From positions 682,001 through 746,000 of the forward strand of contig CM074187.1 in NCBI GenBank assembly GCA_037179385.1: DNA of 64,000 nucleotides, in the 5' to 3' direction. A model generated the notes under the pieces. The model made no database searches. It saw only the letters and a program-made list of their open reading frames with translations, and was not told the origin of the DNA. The position numbers were made by a program, and so were the translations under genes. Numbering within the stretch: position 1 is the stretch's first letter; every line of letters begins with the position of its first letter. The DNA is from Holothuria scabra. Lineage: Eukaryota; Echinodermata; Holothuroidea; Aspidochirotida; Holothuriidae. Positions 45,891 through 56,843 of this stretch are shown here, piece after piece.

Positions 45891-46799
45891 ATAGATTAGA
45901 AGATGATTTAGTTCTGATCCAAGGTGATTGGCGGTTTTATTCCCTTTGATTAACAGCCGGCAAAAAAAAAGAATTATTAAAATTTAACTATATAAAGTTG
46001 ACTCAGATGCTCGTCGTCTGAGGTCTGCTGCACCAGTGTGTGATTCTGGTCAAAACTTGCAAGCTCGCGAGAGCTTCCATGTCAAGGGGAGATCAGAACA
46101 CATGCAGTCCCTTGATTGGTTTAAAGTTGTGACCCACCAAATAAATAAATGTTAAGGTATGTGCTGATCTAAAAAAGGACCAATGAGGAGGCTGTAGAGG
46201 GTGAAATTGGCCACACCTTGAAAATATGGGATACAGCATACAAGTGGAACTAGGGCGAGGTAGTTTTTCACGTTCACCGGTAACACGTGACGGGAAACAG
46301 GAAGGGTCCTGGGAATCTAGGACAAAAAGGAAGGGAGAGTTGCTCTTAAACAACAAGATGGCTTTCCTGTTAAAGGTCTTGGAGGGTGCACCATACTACA
46401 TGACACTGTAGTTTACACATGACATAGCTTAAAACCGTGTAACGATAATAGAGTACACCCGGTATTAAATTCACATTGACCGTACAGTCCGTTGAAGTAA
46501 TGATTACCCACACTTTCAAGACCATGTTTTGAAAGCTTTGGAGTTTCATAGGGGCTCAAAATATTGGAACATTTAGTACCATGTTGCATCTAGGTCCCCT
46601 TTTCTTAGACACCCATGCGGGACAGGGGGCTCTGAAAATGGAGAATTCGGAATTTCGAAAATTCGGGAATTTGCCAATTGTGAGACCAGTCTACTGTGTG
46701 GTTTGGACAACTCATGAACTTACAAAATTCCCAATCAATTTTCTCCAATAAAAGTTCCATATTAAGAACGATCACTGTGGGCACTGCATCAAGAGTGAA

Positions 46800-46970
46800 A
46801 CTACGCTCGCTTTAAGGGAATTTCACTCTTTTTGGAGTGAACTTTACTCTTTTTGGAGGGAACTTCACTCCTCTTGGAGTGAATTATCACTCTAATGGAG
46901 TGAATATACACTTTTCACTCGATCAAAGAGTGACTAACTTCACTCTTTTGATTTTAGAGTGTATATACAA
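46800..46970. repeat. tandem GGAGTGAA/TTCACTC hairpin block
   Basis: TTCACTCTTTTTGGAGTGAA and variants repeat several times in both orientations, ending at TAGAGTGTATATAC. Absent from the second copy of the host element, so it is a nested insertion or a local expansion. Confidence 0.65.
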
Positions 46971-47492
46971 TGCTATTTTCATAAATTTTCTTTCAAAAAA
47001 ATTCACACTTTCTCCAATAAAAGCTCTAAAAAAATTCGTCGGAGAGCCTCATTACGCATGCGTTGGATAACATTATGTAGCAACAACGATCTTTGGTAGC
47101 CGCCCAACCTCATATTTGCCGGTAGAAAATGCAAATTCTTCAGTAATCCCCCAACTGTTCAAATTTCCTTGCAGGAAACCCAGCATCCCAACCTTTTCTT
47201 CAATACAAGCTCCATATTTTCAAATATTTGGAAAGGGCGAAAATTTCAGCGCGCTTCGCGCGCTGCAAATTACGCCTCTAGTAGAGTGGTAATCACACTT
47301 AAAAATATGGTAAAATTTGGATGCTTGCCTACCCCCCTCCCCCATTTCCCATTTCCTGAAATCTTATAGGCATCAAATACTAAACAACAGCCAACATATG
47401 GCGGCGCTTCGCTCGGTATACATTTGATATCCCATCCACATGTAGACCCCCCTCCCTCACTGCAAAATCCTGGATCCGCCACTGAGTACCAG

Positions 47493-49129
47493 GGATAACC
47501 CCAAAAATCCTTAAAAAAGTTTTTTTCCATTAGGGTCCCTAAGGACGAAACAAGAAACAATTGCACAAGGACGAGGGAGAAAGTTGGAATATTGCACTGA
47601 ATGAAAGACACCGGCGGACAGTAATAAAGGCAAAGCTCCCTAGAGACATTGCTCTGCTAAAAGTAATTTGTTGCAAGATGATTTTGACTGGTTCGTCTCT
47701 ATTTCTCTTAACGTCAATACAGCAAACCTTATGTTCTTCAACACACAACCTCGTCAAAAGCATCGTTTCAATATTCAGCACTTTATCCCAATTTTTCTAG
47801 TTCTGTAGCCTTTAAGTTCCCAGTCTAGCTCAAATAATATACTTGATTGAATAATTTAAGCATAGGCCTACTGCAAAAGGGTAGGCAGTAGCGTGGCTAA
47901 AAACTTTTCTTGGGGGGGGGGAGGGCTAGATACTTTTGTAGGGGGACTGGAGTTAACTGTCTCAGCGTAGCGCCAGCATCAGTTGGCGCGGAGCGTACAA
48001 AGAAAATTTTGGATTTTAGCACCTCCCAGATGGTTGGAAATGGCATTTACCAGGTTTAGTTGTCTTAAATTCTGGTAAGAAAAATTTTGAGATTGTTTGT
48101 AGAAGCCATACAACCATTCACGTTGGATCTGTCTCCTTGAAAAGGGGTTCGCGTGTGTGTGTTTGTGTGTGTGTGTTGGGGGTGGGGGGTGGAAATACAA
48201 ATGTATGGGGTCAGGTTAATGTAATGTGTAAGAAAGGTAGGGTGAGTTCAGGTAGGGTATGTGAGGCAAGGATGAGGTTGGATGGGTGATTAATAGAAGG
48301 AGTCAAGAGTGTGTCATCAGATAGGATATTCAAGATCGAATGTGTTTTCTCTTTGTTTTGATGTCACTTATTCAGCTCATATACTTTTTTTTCAGTTTGT
48401 ACTATCCTAGGTAATTTTTTTCTTTTCTCTATCTTGGGAGTACCTTTCTGTACAAAGCCTATGGGGGGTAGAGGTTAGAGTGCTTCACTTCACGATATTT
48501 CGATACAATGTAATATTCTTCTTTTATTTCTGTACATTGTACATACGTTACGTGAAATAGCCCTTACTCAAATCGCCTACCACTAAGAGTCTTAAAGCCC
48601 GGCCTTTGAGAGGCAATTAATTCGAGTTTATACTTGATGTTAGCACCTTGGTTTATAACCACCACAAGGCTTACTGAATTTTATCATATATTTATTGATT
48701 TCAGTGTTGGAGTACTGTAAGTCCGAACATCAAGTAAAAACCCGACTTGCCACCCAAAAGTCGGGTTTAAGACTGTTAGTGGTAGCTGAATTGAGTAGGA
48801 GCTTTTCACGTAGAGATTGTAGAAGAAATAAATAAATAAAATGAATGAAATGAAATTTATAATAAGTTTGGTAAACTCTAGAGATGGCAAAGCGGAAATC
48901 AGGTGTTTAATGTTTTATCAGTGTCAGTGTAACTTAATTATGATGAATCCTGACTTAGAGGGAAATATTGCGTTTGTTTTGCAAGAAATATATCATCCAT
49001 TTTAAAACCATTATTTATTGACACGGCTGATAGATTATCAAAAATAATGCAGTATAGTAGCCTTCTTTTCAAGAAATAAGTTTCCCACAGATAGATTCAG
49101 TTGTTTGTTGCTCAACAACAATTTGTTCA
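47493..49129. other. no recognised gene
   Basis: G/C runs near 47,910 and 48,170, a GTGTGTGT tract near 48,151, and AT-rich unique sequence. I see no gene. Confidence 0.4.
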
Positions 49130-49789
49130 CCGAAAGCAAGTCTAAGGAGAAACTTTAGGAGGTTGTGGGGCCTCTCAAACGTGATGATACTTTGGTTAGT
49201 GACCACCAGGATATGGCTAACTTGTTAAATCACTATTCTGTATCTGTTTTTACTGAGGAATCATCTTTGTTGGGGACTTGTAGGGGTTCTGATGTCTCTT
49301 CTTCAATCAGTTATGTCATTTTATCGGTGGAACAAGTTTGTAAAAAGTTTAAGAGTTTGAAAGCTAGTAAGGCCCTGGGCCAGATGGGGTCCACCCAGTC
49401 ATTTTACGTGAATGCTCTGAGATTTTGTCAGTTCCTCTTTCCATCATTTTCAGAAGTGTCTGGACTCGAGTTTTGGTCCTACTGACTTGCGGGTAGCAAA
49501 TGTTACTCCAATTTTTAAGAAGGGGGTCGTAGTATGCCTTGCAATTACAGGCATGTCAGTTTAACCAGTGTTGTGTGTGCAAAGTTATGGAATCTTTAAT
49601 TAAGGATAGTTTACTTAAGTATGATTAGATAATGAGTTACTTAATCTGTCACAGTATGGTTTCCTGCCAAGTAGATCTTGTGTTACTAACTTACTGAGCT
49701 TTTTTGAAGATGTCTCTCTATCTCTTGATTCTGGGTATGGCGTTGATGTCATTTACCTTGACTTTTCAAAGGCTTTTGATAAAGTTCCA

Positions 49790-50340
49790 TTGGGTAGGCT
49801 AATGGTTAAATTGCATAGGTTAGGAGTTCAGGGCAATTGTGCTGATTGGATAAATTCGTGGCTTCATGGTAGATCTCAGAGAGTTGTTGTCAATGGTAAC
49901 TTCTCTTGGAAAAAAGTCACAAGTGGAGTACCACAGGGTTCTGTCCTTGGCCCACTTTTTTTCTTAATCTTCATCAATGATATTGATAGTTCTCTTACAT
50001 CTCGTATAAGTAAGTTTGCAGATGATAATAAGCTTTATAGGAAGATTGGCATTTTGGATGATGCCTTTTCTTGGTCTCAGACCTGGCAAATGTCTTTTCA
50101 TGCGGATAAGTGTAGGGTCCTTCATTTTGGTCCTAATAGTTTTAGCTATGATTATAACATGAATGGTAGTGTTTTAAGTAATGTCACCTTCGAGAAAGAT
50201 CTGGGTGTTGTAATTACTGGGGGTTTAAAGTCATCAAGGCAATGTGCAGCCACTGCTGCAAATGCTTATAGAGTGCTTGGATTGATCACGAGGAATTTCA
50301 TCAATTTTAGTAAGGATATTGTACTAAATTTGTATGAGCA
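49790..50340 (+). pseudogene. CR1 reverse transcriptase palm region
   Basis: Open frame with GRLMVKLHRLGVQGNCADW, VTSGVPQGSVLGPLFFLIF, FINDIDSS, FADDNKLYRKI (catalytic FADD kept), a 10-residue deletion after ILDDA, QMSFHADKCRVLHFGP, LGVVITGGLKSSRQC and NFSKDIVLNLYEQL. It ends where the SINE begins. Confidence 0.88.
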
Positions 50341-50359
50341 GTTGGTAACTACCCCATCT

Positions 50360-50583
50360 AACGGAAAGAGCATCCGCCTCTCACGCGGAAGGCCGGGGTC
50401 CGCTTCCCAGGTCGATTCATACCAAAGAGTCTTAAAAAGGAACCTACTGCCATTGTGCGTGATGCTCCGCATAAGCAATGGAGTAGGTAAAACAAGCCAG
50501 TGAGCAACAACCGGCCGTGGCCGGCTCGACTTGAACCGATAGGTTGGAAACTGGGCCGTAAAACTCTATCTAACTTAACCTAA
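50360..50583 (+). mobile_element. tRNA-derived SINE inserted in the LINE
   Basis: The 5' part resembles a tRNA: A-box region CTAACGGAAAGAGCATCCGC, an anticodon arm CCGC-CTCTCAC-GCGG (loop centre CTC, Glu-like), then GGGGTCCGCTTCCC as a modified B box. The tail is tRNA-unrelated with a short TAACTTAACCTAACCC end. Flanks CCCATCT and CCCAGCT form a 7-bp imperfect duplication of the LINE site (CCCATCTTGACTATG in sister copies). Confidence 0.6.
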
Positions 50584-50716
50584 CCCAGCTTGACTATGCA
50601 GCTCAGTCTTGGAGCCCCTTCTATGAAAAAGACAAGTTTCTTTTAGAGCAAGTTCAGAGGAGAGCCACTCGCCTTATACCTGAGGTGAGAAATTTGCCTT
50701 ATCATGCTAGGCTTAA

Positions 50717-51013
50717 AGGCATATTTTCATCATCCCAAACAGTTCCAATTCTCCCAACCTACTTACTCCTAGCCCCTCCCACATTTATCTAAAACTCATC
50801 TTTATCCAGACACAATCCTAGTGTATTGCTTGATGGCTTGTCCCAGTGGCCATACAAGTCCATAATGTGTAATCAAGACACTCTCAGTGCCCATGCTGTA
50901 TAATTTAGCTATGATGCATTGTTTGAATGTGATACCAATCAAAGAGCTGTACCAATTGAGAGTTTTGATATATGCATACTGAAACTGTAGTTTGGGGTGA
51001 CGAATGACTGTCT
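50717..51013. mobile_element. TTAA-flanked MITE, copy 2
   Basis: Ends AGGCATATTTTCATCATCCC and, inverted, AGACAGTCATTCGTCACCCC, both leading into CCCAAAC. Interior blocks match copy 1 at 34,613-35,020 in reverse order. It is flanked by TTAA (50,713-50,716 and 51,014-51,017). Sister LINE copies have a single TTAA here (GCTTAAACATC), an empty-site proof of insertion. Confidence 0.8.
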
Positions 51014-51659
51014 TTAAGCATCTTGTGCTCACCACTTTGGAGCTGACAAGGGTTAGGGGGGACATGCTCCAGGTTTACAAGTTTCTTTGTGAAAGGAATC
51101 CCCCCGTCTGACTTGTAGTTATTTAAGGGTTCAAAGTAATTCTCGGGTGCGTGGGCATTGTAAAAAGCTGGAAAAGCCTTTTGCAAGGCTTGACATTAGG
51201 AAGTTTAGTTTCTCCCATAGAGTTGTCAACGAGTGGAATTGTCTGCCGGATTGGGTGGTTAACTCCCCGTCAGTTCACTGCTTTAAGGTTAACATTGACA
51301 ACTTTTTCCATGACTGTGGTAAAATCTGATTGTGTGGGGCTGTTGTCAAGCTTTGGTGGTTTGACTTTTGATAAGGGATTGGACTTCAGGGCATCTTATG
51401 GGGCCTTGACCCTCCTTTGCCCTTCAACCTGTTTTGTTATGTTAAACTTTCAACATTTATTAAATGATGCAACGTTAATGACTTTTCTTGCGCATAGAAT
51501 TTTAAAGAGATGTAGGCTATTGCCGGGGTTCACGATTAAGACTGAACTTTTGGATAGTGTATGAGCCAATGATTTTCTTTGTACTCCTTCCTGGAACATT
51601 TTAAAACACCACATTTCCCTTTAAAGCGCAAGGGATGTTTTCCCGAATTGGAATAGTGC

Positions 51660-51925
51660 AGTCCCCGGTTCAAATTCCAGTTGAACCCAGTTGACCAATT
51701 TAACTGGGTTCAGCTGGTTCCATCCAGTTGGTTTTGCCCAAAGTCCAAAATAAACCAACTAGGTTTAACTGGACTCTACAGCTTTCAACTGGGATAACTA
51801 GTTTAACCCAGTTGAATTTGCCCAAATTCCATGTGAGAGCAACTGAATTTAACTGGTTTTCACTAGTTCTAACTGGAATCCAACTGGATCCAGTTGAGCC
51901 CACGTTTAACTGGTGTTTCATGAAA
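51660..51925. repeat. palindromic AACTGG/CCAGTT cluster
   Basis: At least fifteen AACTGG or CCAGTT words in both orientations within about 260 bp (CCAGTTGAACCCAGTTG, AACTGGGTTCAGCTGG, AACTGGATCCAGTTG). Both strands stay open only because of this composition. Probably a foldback MITE. Confidence 0.6.
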
Positions 51926-52002
51926 GGTTGTTGAGAGTCATGTGACAATATTTTTACTCCTCAAACATGAAATTTACCAGAAGTTACTGCTTGGTTTACC
52001 TT

Positions 52003-54110
52003 GAATATAACATAACATAACATAACGTAACGTAACGTAACATAACATAACATAACATAACATAACATAACAAGTTAAAGGGCAAAGGAGGCAGCTAGTG
52101 GCGGATCCAGGAATTTTCACGGGGGGGGGGGGGGGGCGGTCTGCATGTGGTTGAGTATCAAATGTACACTGAGCGAAGCGCACCTATAGGTATGTATGCT
52201 TTTTAGTCTCTGATGTCTATAAGAAGTCAGGAAGTGGATAATGAGGGTGGTAGGCATGCATCCAAATTTTACCATATTTTTTAAGTTTGATTACCACTGT
52301 ACTTAGGGCGTAATTTGCAGCGCGCCGAGCGCGCTGAAATCTTCGCCCTTGTGTTAGAGCCTGTGTTGAAGAAAAGTTTGGATGCTGGGTTTCCTGCAAG
52401 AAAATTTGAACAGTTGGGGAATTGCTGGAGAATTTGCATTTGCTATCGGCAAATCTGAGGTTGGGCGGCGACCAAAGATCGTTGTTGCTACATCCAATGC
52501 CTACGTAATGAGGCTCTCTGACGAATTTTTTTTGAGCTTATATGGGAGAAAATATGGAATTTTATGAAAGAAAATTTATGAAAATAGTACTCTATATAGT
52601 TAACGGTGTCACTTAGTGATCTGGTGTCACAAGTGTAGCAAATTTCCGATTTTAACACACACAGAGTTCGGAAAAGTTTACCAAAGTGAAGGTATGAGCG
52701 AGCACTTCTGCTAAGGAATTGCAATTTGCAGCGGGCGGAGAGCGCGGAAAATGTTGCTTTCCTGAATCAAAAATGACGAATATGGAGCTTTTATTAGAGA
52801 AAATTGATTGGGAATTTCGTAATTTTATGAGTTGTCAAGACCACACAGTAGACTGGTCTCACAATTGGCAAATTTCCGAATTCTTCATTTCAGAGCCCCC
52901 TGCCCCGCATGGGTGTCTAAGAAAGGGGGCGAGATGCAACATGGTGCTAAATGTTTCAATACTTTAAGCCACTATGAAACTCCCAAGCTTTCAAAACATG
53001 GTCTTGAAAGTGTGGGTAATCATTACTTCAACGGACTATACGATCAACGTGAATTTAAAACCGGGTGTACTCTATTACCATCACAAGGGTTTGGGCTATG
53101 TCATGTGTAAACTGTACGTAGTGTCATGTGGTATGGTGTACCCTCCATGACCTTTAACAGGAACGTCATCTTGTTATTTACGAGCAACTCTCCCATCCTC
53201 TTGTCCTAGATTCTCACGGCCCTTCCTGTTTCCCGCCACGTGTTACCGGTGAACGTGACAAACTACCCCGCCCTAGTAGTTCCACGTGTATGCTGTATCC
53301 CATATTTTCAAGATGTGATCAATTTCACCCTCTACAGCTTCCTCATTGATCATTTAGATCAGCACATTTCTTAATATTTATCTAATTTGGTGGGTCACAA
53401 CTTTTAACCAATCACGGGACTGCGTGTGTTCCGCTCTCTCGGATACATGACAGCTCCGAGCCTGCAAGTTAATTGGTTGCACTTACACACTGGTGCAGCA
53501 GACCTCAGACGACGAGCACCTGTCTCAATCTGTATAAAGTTAAATTTTAATAATTCTTTTTTTGCCGACTGTTAATCGAACGGAATAAAACCGCCAATCA
53601 TCTTGAATCAGAACTAAATCTTCTTCTCATCTTTTATTCATATCTCAAGTAGTATCCCCTACACACTCTGCAACATCCTCGTACAAGCCTTCGTATCGAG
53701 AATTGCCCATTATTCGACAGTAGTCGTAGCCCCACGTATTGACATAGACACACATGCGATGTGGCAAACATCGTTACCAAAGGCCGTTGGCGGAAAACGA
53801 TGGATTTAGAATTCGTCATTTCGCAATATGTAAACAAAACGGGAATTTACTAAATGATACGGAAGAGAGATACATTATAGTTTACATTTTTCATTTTATT
53901 GAAGAATATATGACAAAAAAACATACGGTAATCAAATAATGTAACAATTATCACTGTATTTTTAAAAAGTAATTAGGCCTAGGTTACAATTAGCCTGGCT
54001 ATCTATACATATCTTTTTACAATCCCGATGGGGGGGGGGGTATGCATACCCCCACCCCCCCCCCTCTGGATCCTCCACTGAAAGGAGGGTAAAAACCTCA
54101 TAAGATACGC
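52003..54110 (-). mobile_element. CR1-like 3' stub split by a hAT element
   Basis: 52,003-52,075 is a run of AACAT/AACGT pentamers, followed by AAGTTAAAGGGCAAAGGAGG and, after the hAT at 52,092-54,080, GGTAAAAACCTCATAAGAT. Only the extreme 3' end of the LINE is present, with an unusually long pentamer tail (about 14 units). Confidence 0.75.
52092..54080 (-). mobile_element. hAT-like element, CAGTGGCGGATCC family, copy 2
   Basis: 1,989 bp, inverted relative to copy 1. The left end reads CAGCTAGTGGCGGATCCAG (with a CTAG insertion in the terminus) and the right end CTGGATCCTCCACTG. Perfect 8-bp duplications AAAGGAGG occur at 52,084-52,091 and 54,081-54,088. Interior blocks such as TTATTTGATTACCGTA, GCAAATTGCAATT and the CGAGGATGTTGCAGAGTG region match copy 1 with scattered substitutions and different indels. 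Confidence 0.88.
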
Positions 54111-54745
54111 AGTACTGAAGTTATAAAGTCTTATGAAAGATTCTTTGAAGAGAATGAGAAAATTGTGATATTAAGCAATTGCATGATTAGCTTAGGGCTG
54201 GGCTCCTCTCGATCAGTGATCTATAGTTATAACAACGTCTTCTCCTTTCCCCATCCCCGTCCCCACCTCGTCCCTTCCCCTTCCCTACTGTCAGAGGTCA
54301 AATCACCCTTGAACACACCCCTTATCGTTCACTCGTGATTTTCCTGTAACTACTGTTCTGTTCACGTAGTACGCCATCGACGGTGATTAAGTTACTACCT
54401 TTATTCATAACCTTTGACCTTATGGCCATGCTGTGTCATGTGTTACCGTTTTCTTTAGTTTGTACATCGTACTGTACACTGTCAATGAACAGATTGCATA
54501 CAGCTAGGCCTAGGCTACTTAACATTACGTACCTAGCAAATATGCACAACCACTGTACTGTTAGTATTCTGTGCTGTTCTTGATAAGTAGCAGGCGGTAA
54601 CATATGTGTGTTGCATTGCGTGCGGCATGGATGCAGTCGGAACCCGCTGGAAACTTGTCAAATGTTTTTATATTATCACAAATTTACCTTTCTATTGGAA
54701 CGCCAGTTGTTTTCCTAGAACTAATTGAACAACTTAACATTCAAA
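54111..54745 (+). promoter_or_regulatory. presumed promoter and 5'UTR of the CDV3 homologue
   Basis: The only non-repeat sequence immediately upstream of the CDV3 start. No TATA box or strong CpG island is obvious. Several out-of-frame ATGs occur (for example near 54,626), suggesting that transcription starts close to the coding region or that the leader is spliced. Confidence 0.3.
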
Positions 54746-54958
54746 ATGAGTGAGAAAACCCTTGATGATTTCTTTGCCAAAAAGGACAAAGGCAAAAAGG
54801 GCAAAAAGAACAAAGCTAAGTTTACTACCACGGACGAAATTGCTAAGAACTTGACGTCAGGTGAAGAATCCCGGAAAACACAGAAAAAATCAGATAAAGA
54901 AAAGAGGAATGACGACAAAGCAGGAGACACCTTGCAGGCAACTTACCTTGGCAGCGAA
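54746..54958 (+). CDS. CDV3: CDV3 homologue, first coding exon
   Basis: ATG at 54,746 (AAAATGA, A at -3). It encodes MSEKTLDDFFAKKDKGKKGK and then KFTTTDEIAKNL followed by a Lys/Glu-rich linker. The LDDFFAKKDK start and the K-rich run are the N-terminal signature of CDV3 (carnitine deficiency-associated protein 3), a small cytoplasmic disordered protein of poorly known function. The 3' border is uncertain. Options that splice in frame with the exon at 63,471: a GC donor CAG|GCAACT after residue 64 (54,937), or a weak GAA|GTACGG after residue 71 (54,958, used here). A strong TCAG|GTGAAG after 54,859 would need the shifted acceptor at 63,474/63,475. Any readthrough ends at TGA after residue 75. 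Confidence 0.82.
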
Positions 54959-55257
54959 GTACGGGAACAATGAAATAAAGCGATAAAGTTAATGAAGTAG
55001 CCTAGGCCTAGGCTGTTACTGGGCTCGGGTAGGCCTAACCTAGCCTAGCCAAGGCTAGCCTAAATCATGTTCTCACTTACTGCTTAGGGCCTAACAGTAA
55101 GGCCTAGGCCTATTACAAACATAACATAACATAAAACGTTGGCTCTAATGTAGAAAAAGGGTCCAAAACTTACGTCATACTTTATATGTGGATATGTAGC
55201 CTACGCATATAGCATAGGCTATAACAGTGAGTAGCCTAACTTACACCTAGGGTTAGG

Positions 55258-56828
55258 CCTAGGCGAAGCAGGCCAAGTTGTCTCCAAACCAACTCGTCCC
55301 CAATCGACTCGTCCCCAACCGACTCGTCCTCAACCGACTCGTCCCCAAGCCAACTCGTCCCTAAGCCAGCTCGTCCCCAAGCCAATTGGAAAAATTAGTG
55401 GGAAATAGTGACTTTCATGGATATTTCTTATAAATTACGGAAAATAATGTCTTTCTTGAGATTTTCTCTTCCCACGTCCGTTTTCTTTCAACAGACAATC
55501 CTGGTAGAGCTATGTGAATGAATGGGTGTTTCCTTACAATCTCATAGTCAAACCATGTTAGGCCTAGGCCTAGAAGTGGTGTTTCACATGTGCAAGGATC
55601 ACTGAATTGCACCCAGAAATTTTCTAACCCCAAAATGAATAAATTACGCAAATTTTCAGGTGACCTTTTTGTTAAAGTACAACCAATAGCATGCTAGACG
55701 GTTTCACACAGACAAAATATTTTCAGGGCTCATAAGTAGCATGATATAAAACGACTTATAGGCTAGTGCTAGGGTCATCACGTACAAACGGGAAGGGGTA
55801 TAAAACAAACTGTCAAGTGCTAGAATGGTAGTCTAACTCTAAGATCTTTTTGTGTATGACTTGGAATTTGGGCTAATCTGTTGGCTAAATTGTTTTATAT
55901 ACGCTCCAGATTTTTTTTCATTGGTAAGGCAGTGAGGCAAAGGAGTGCATCAAGATCTAATGATGTGGGGGGGGGGCATATTACAGTATGTCTATAAAGG
56001 ACATATTGCTAACTACAATGGCATTAACCGGATTATATTAGGGGCTAACTGCAGAGACAGGATGCCGAGTGGGGAATGGTTCTACGACATGACGTAGGAG
56101 GAGGGGTACATGTCCATCCCCTTTGAGAAATTTTGACCATTAAAGTTTCTGTACGCAAGCAGTCTGGTGCAATATCGACATCATTTGAAGTTTTTTTCTT
56201 ATTTTTAGATGTGTATGGGCAAAACGTATGGTTCTGTCTTTTCCTATTTTCCAAAATTAGATTCACTTCACCATTGACGTCACATTTAGTAGGCTAATAG
56301 AGTTGACAAAACAAGGTTCCGCCCACATATCAACCATTGACATGCTATTTGATACTCCACTTTGATGGTGATTTGAACTCAGGCGATGCCCCTCCCCCGT
56401 GAATCCCCCCCCCCCCCGGCCGGGAGTTTGAATCCTGCCATTTACTTAATACATTTGTATACATTTGGGATCCTGAATTTTTTTTTTACCCGCCCCATCA
56501 TGGAAAAATTTTGTCCCTCCTCCACAACCTTGTGTGGCGTGACAGGCCTGCGTGAGTCGACCTCCCCACCTCATGGGGCTTCCCTAAGGCTATGTCATGT
56601 TTTAGAACTTACTGCTTGGGTTGTGGAGATTTTTCATACCGTGGGCTAGGAAGGCACAATGAGGACCCGGTAATTGCGTGAATCATGCATAATTTAAGTG
56701 TATGAAACCACAACATTTTTCATATTGGGGACGAGTTGGTTTGGGGATGACTTGGCTTGGGGACGAATTGGCTTGGGGACAAGTTGGTTGGGGACGAGTT
56801 GGTTTGGGGACAACTTGGCCCGAAAGCC
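55258..56828. mobile_element. 1.57-kb foldback element with tandem-repeat TIRs
   Basis: The left end (55,271-55,385) is GGCCAAGTTGTC followed by about seven 15-16-bp units of the type CCGACTCGTCCCCAA. The right end (56,727-56,820) has the same words inverted, closing ACAACTTGGCC. The candidate flanking repeat GGGTTAGG (55,250-55,257 and 56,829-56,836) is 8 bp but lies in TAGGCC-rich sequence. The interior is unique, with no transposase. The minimal relative is at 13,110-13,211. Confidence 0.7.
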
Positions 56829-56843
56829 GGGTTAGGGATATAA

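Larger units (their letters stand above)
45462..47484 (+). mobile_element. hAT-like element, CAGTGGCGGATCC family, copy 1
   Basis: 2,023 bp, terminal inverted repeats CAGTGGCGGATCCAG and CTGGATCCGCCACTG, with perfect 8-bp duplications AGTACCAG (45,454-45,461 and 47,485-47,492). G/C-rich runs follow each end. No transposase is seen. It carries a 101-codon frame at 45,585-45,890 and an internal tandem hairpin block at 46,800-46,970 that the second copy lacks. Confidence 0.88.
49130..51445 (+). mobile_element. CR1-like LINE interrupted by a SINE and a MITE
   Basis: Plus-strand copy. It starts in the linker (VGPLKRDD, TLVSDHQDMANLLNHY), runs through RT fingers with frameshifts, then an open palm region, and ends with the C-terminal FSHRVVNEWNCLPDW, GGGGCCTTGACCCTCCTTTGCC and CAACCTGTTTTGTTATG. 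Insertions at 50,360-50,583 and 50,717-51,013 fall at positions that are uninterrupted in the copies at 14.1 and 20.3 kb. Confidence 0.9.

Noticed and set aside
54725..54745. Upstream extension of the CDV3 frame to 54,725
   Set aside because: The codon there is TTG, not ATG; the ATG at 54,746 matches the family's N-terminus.
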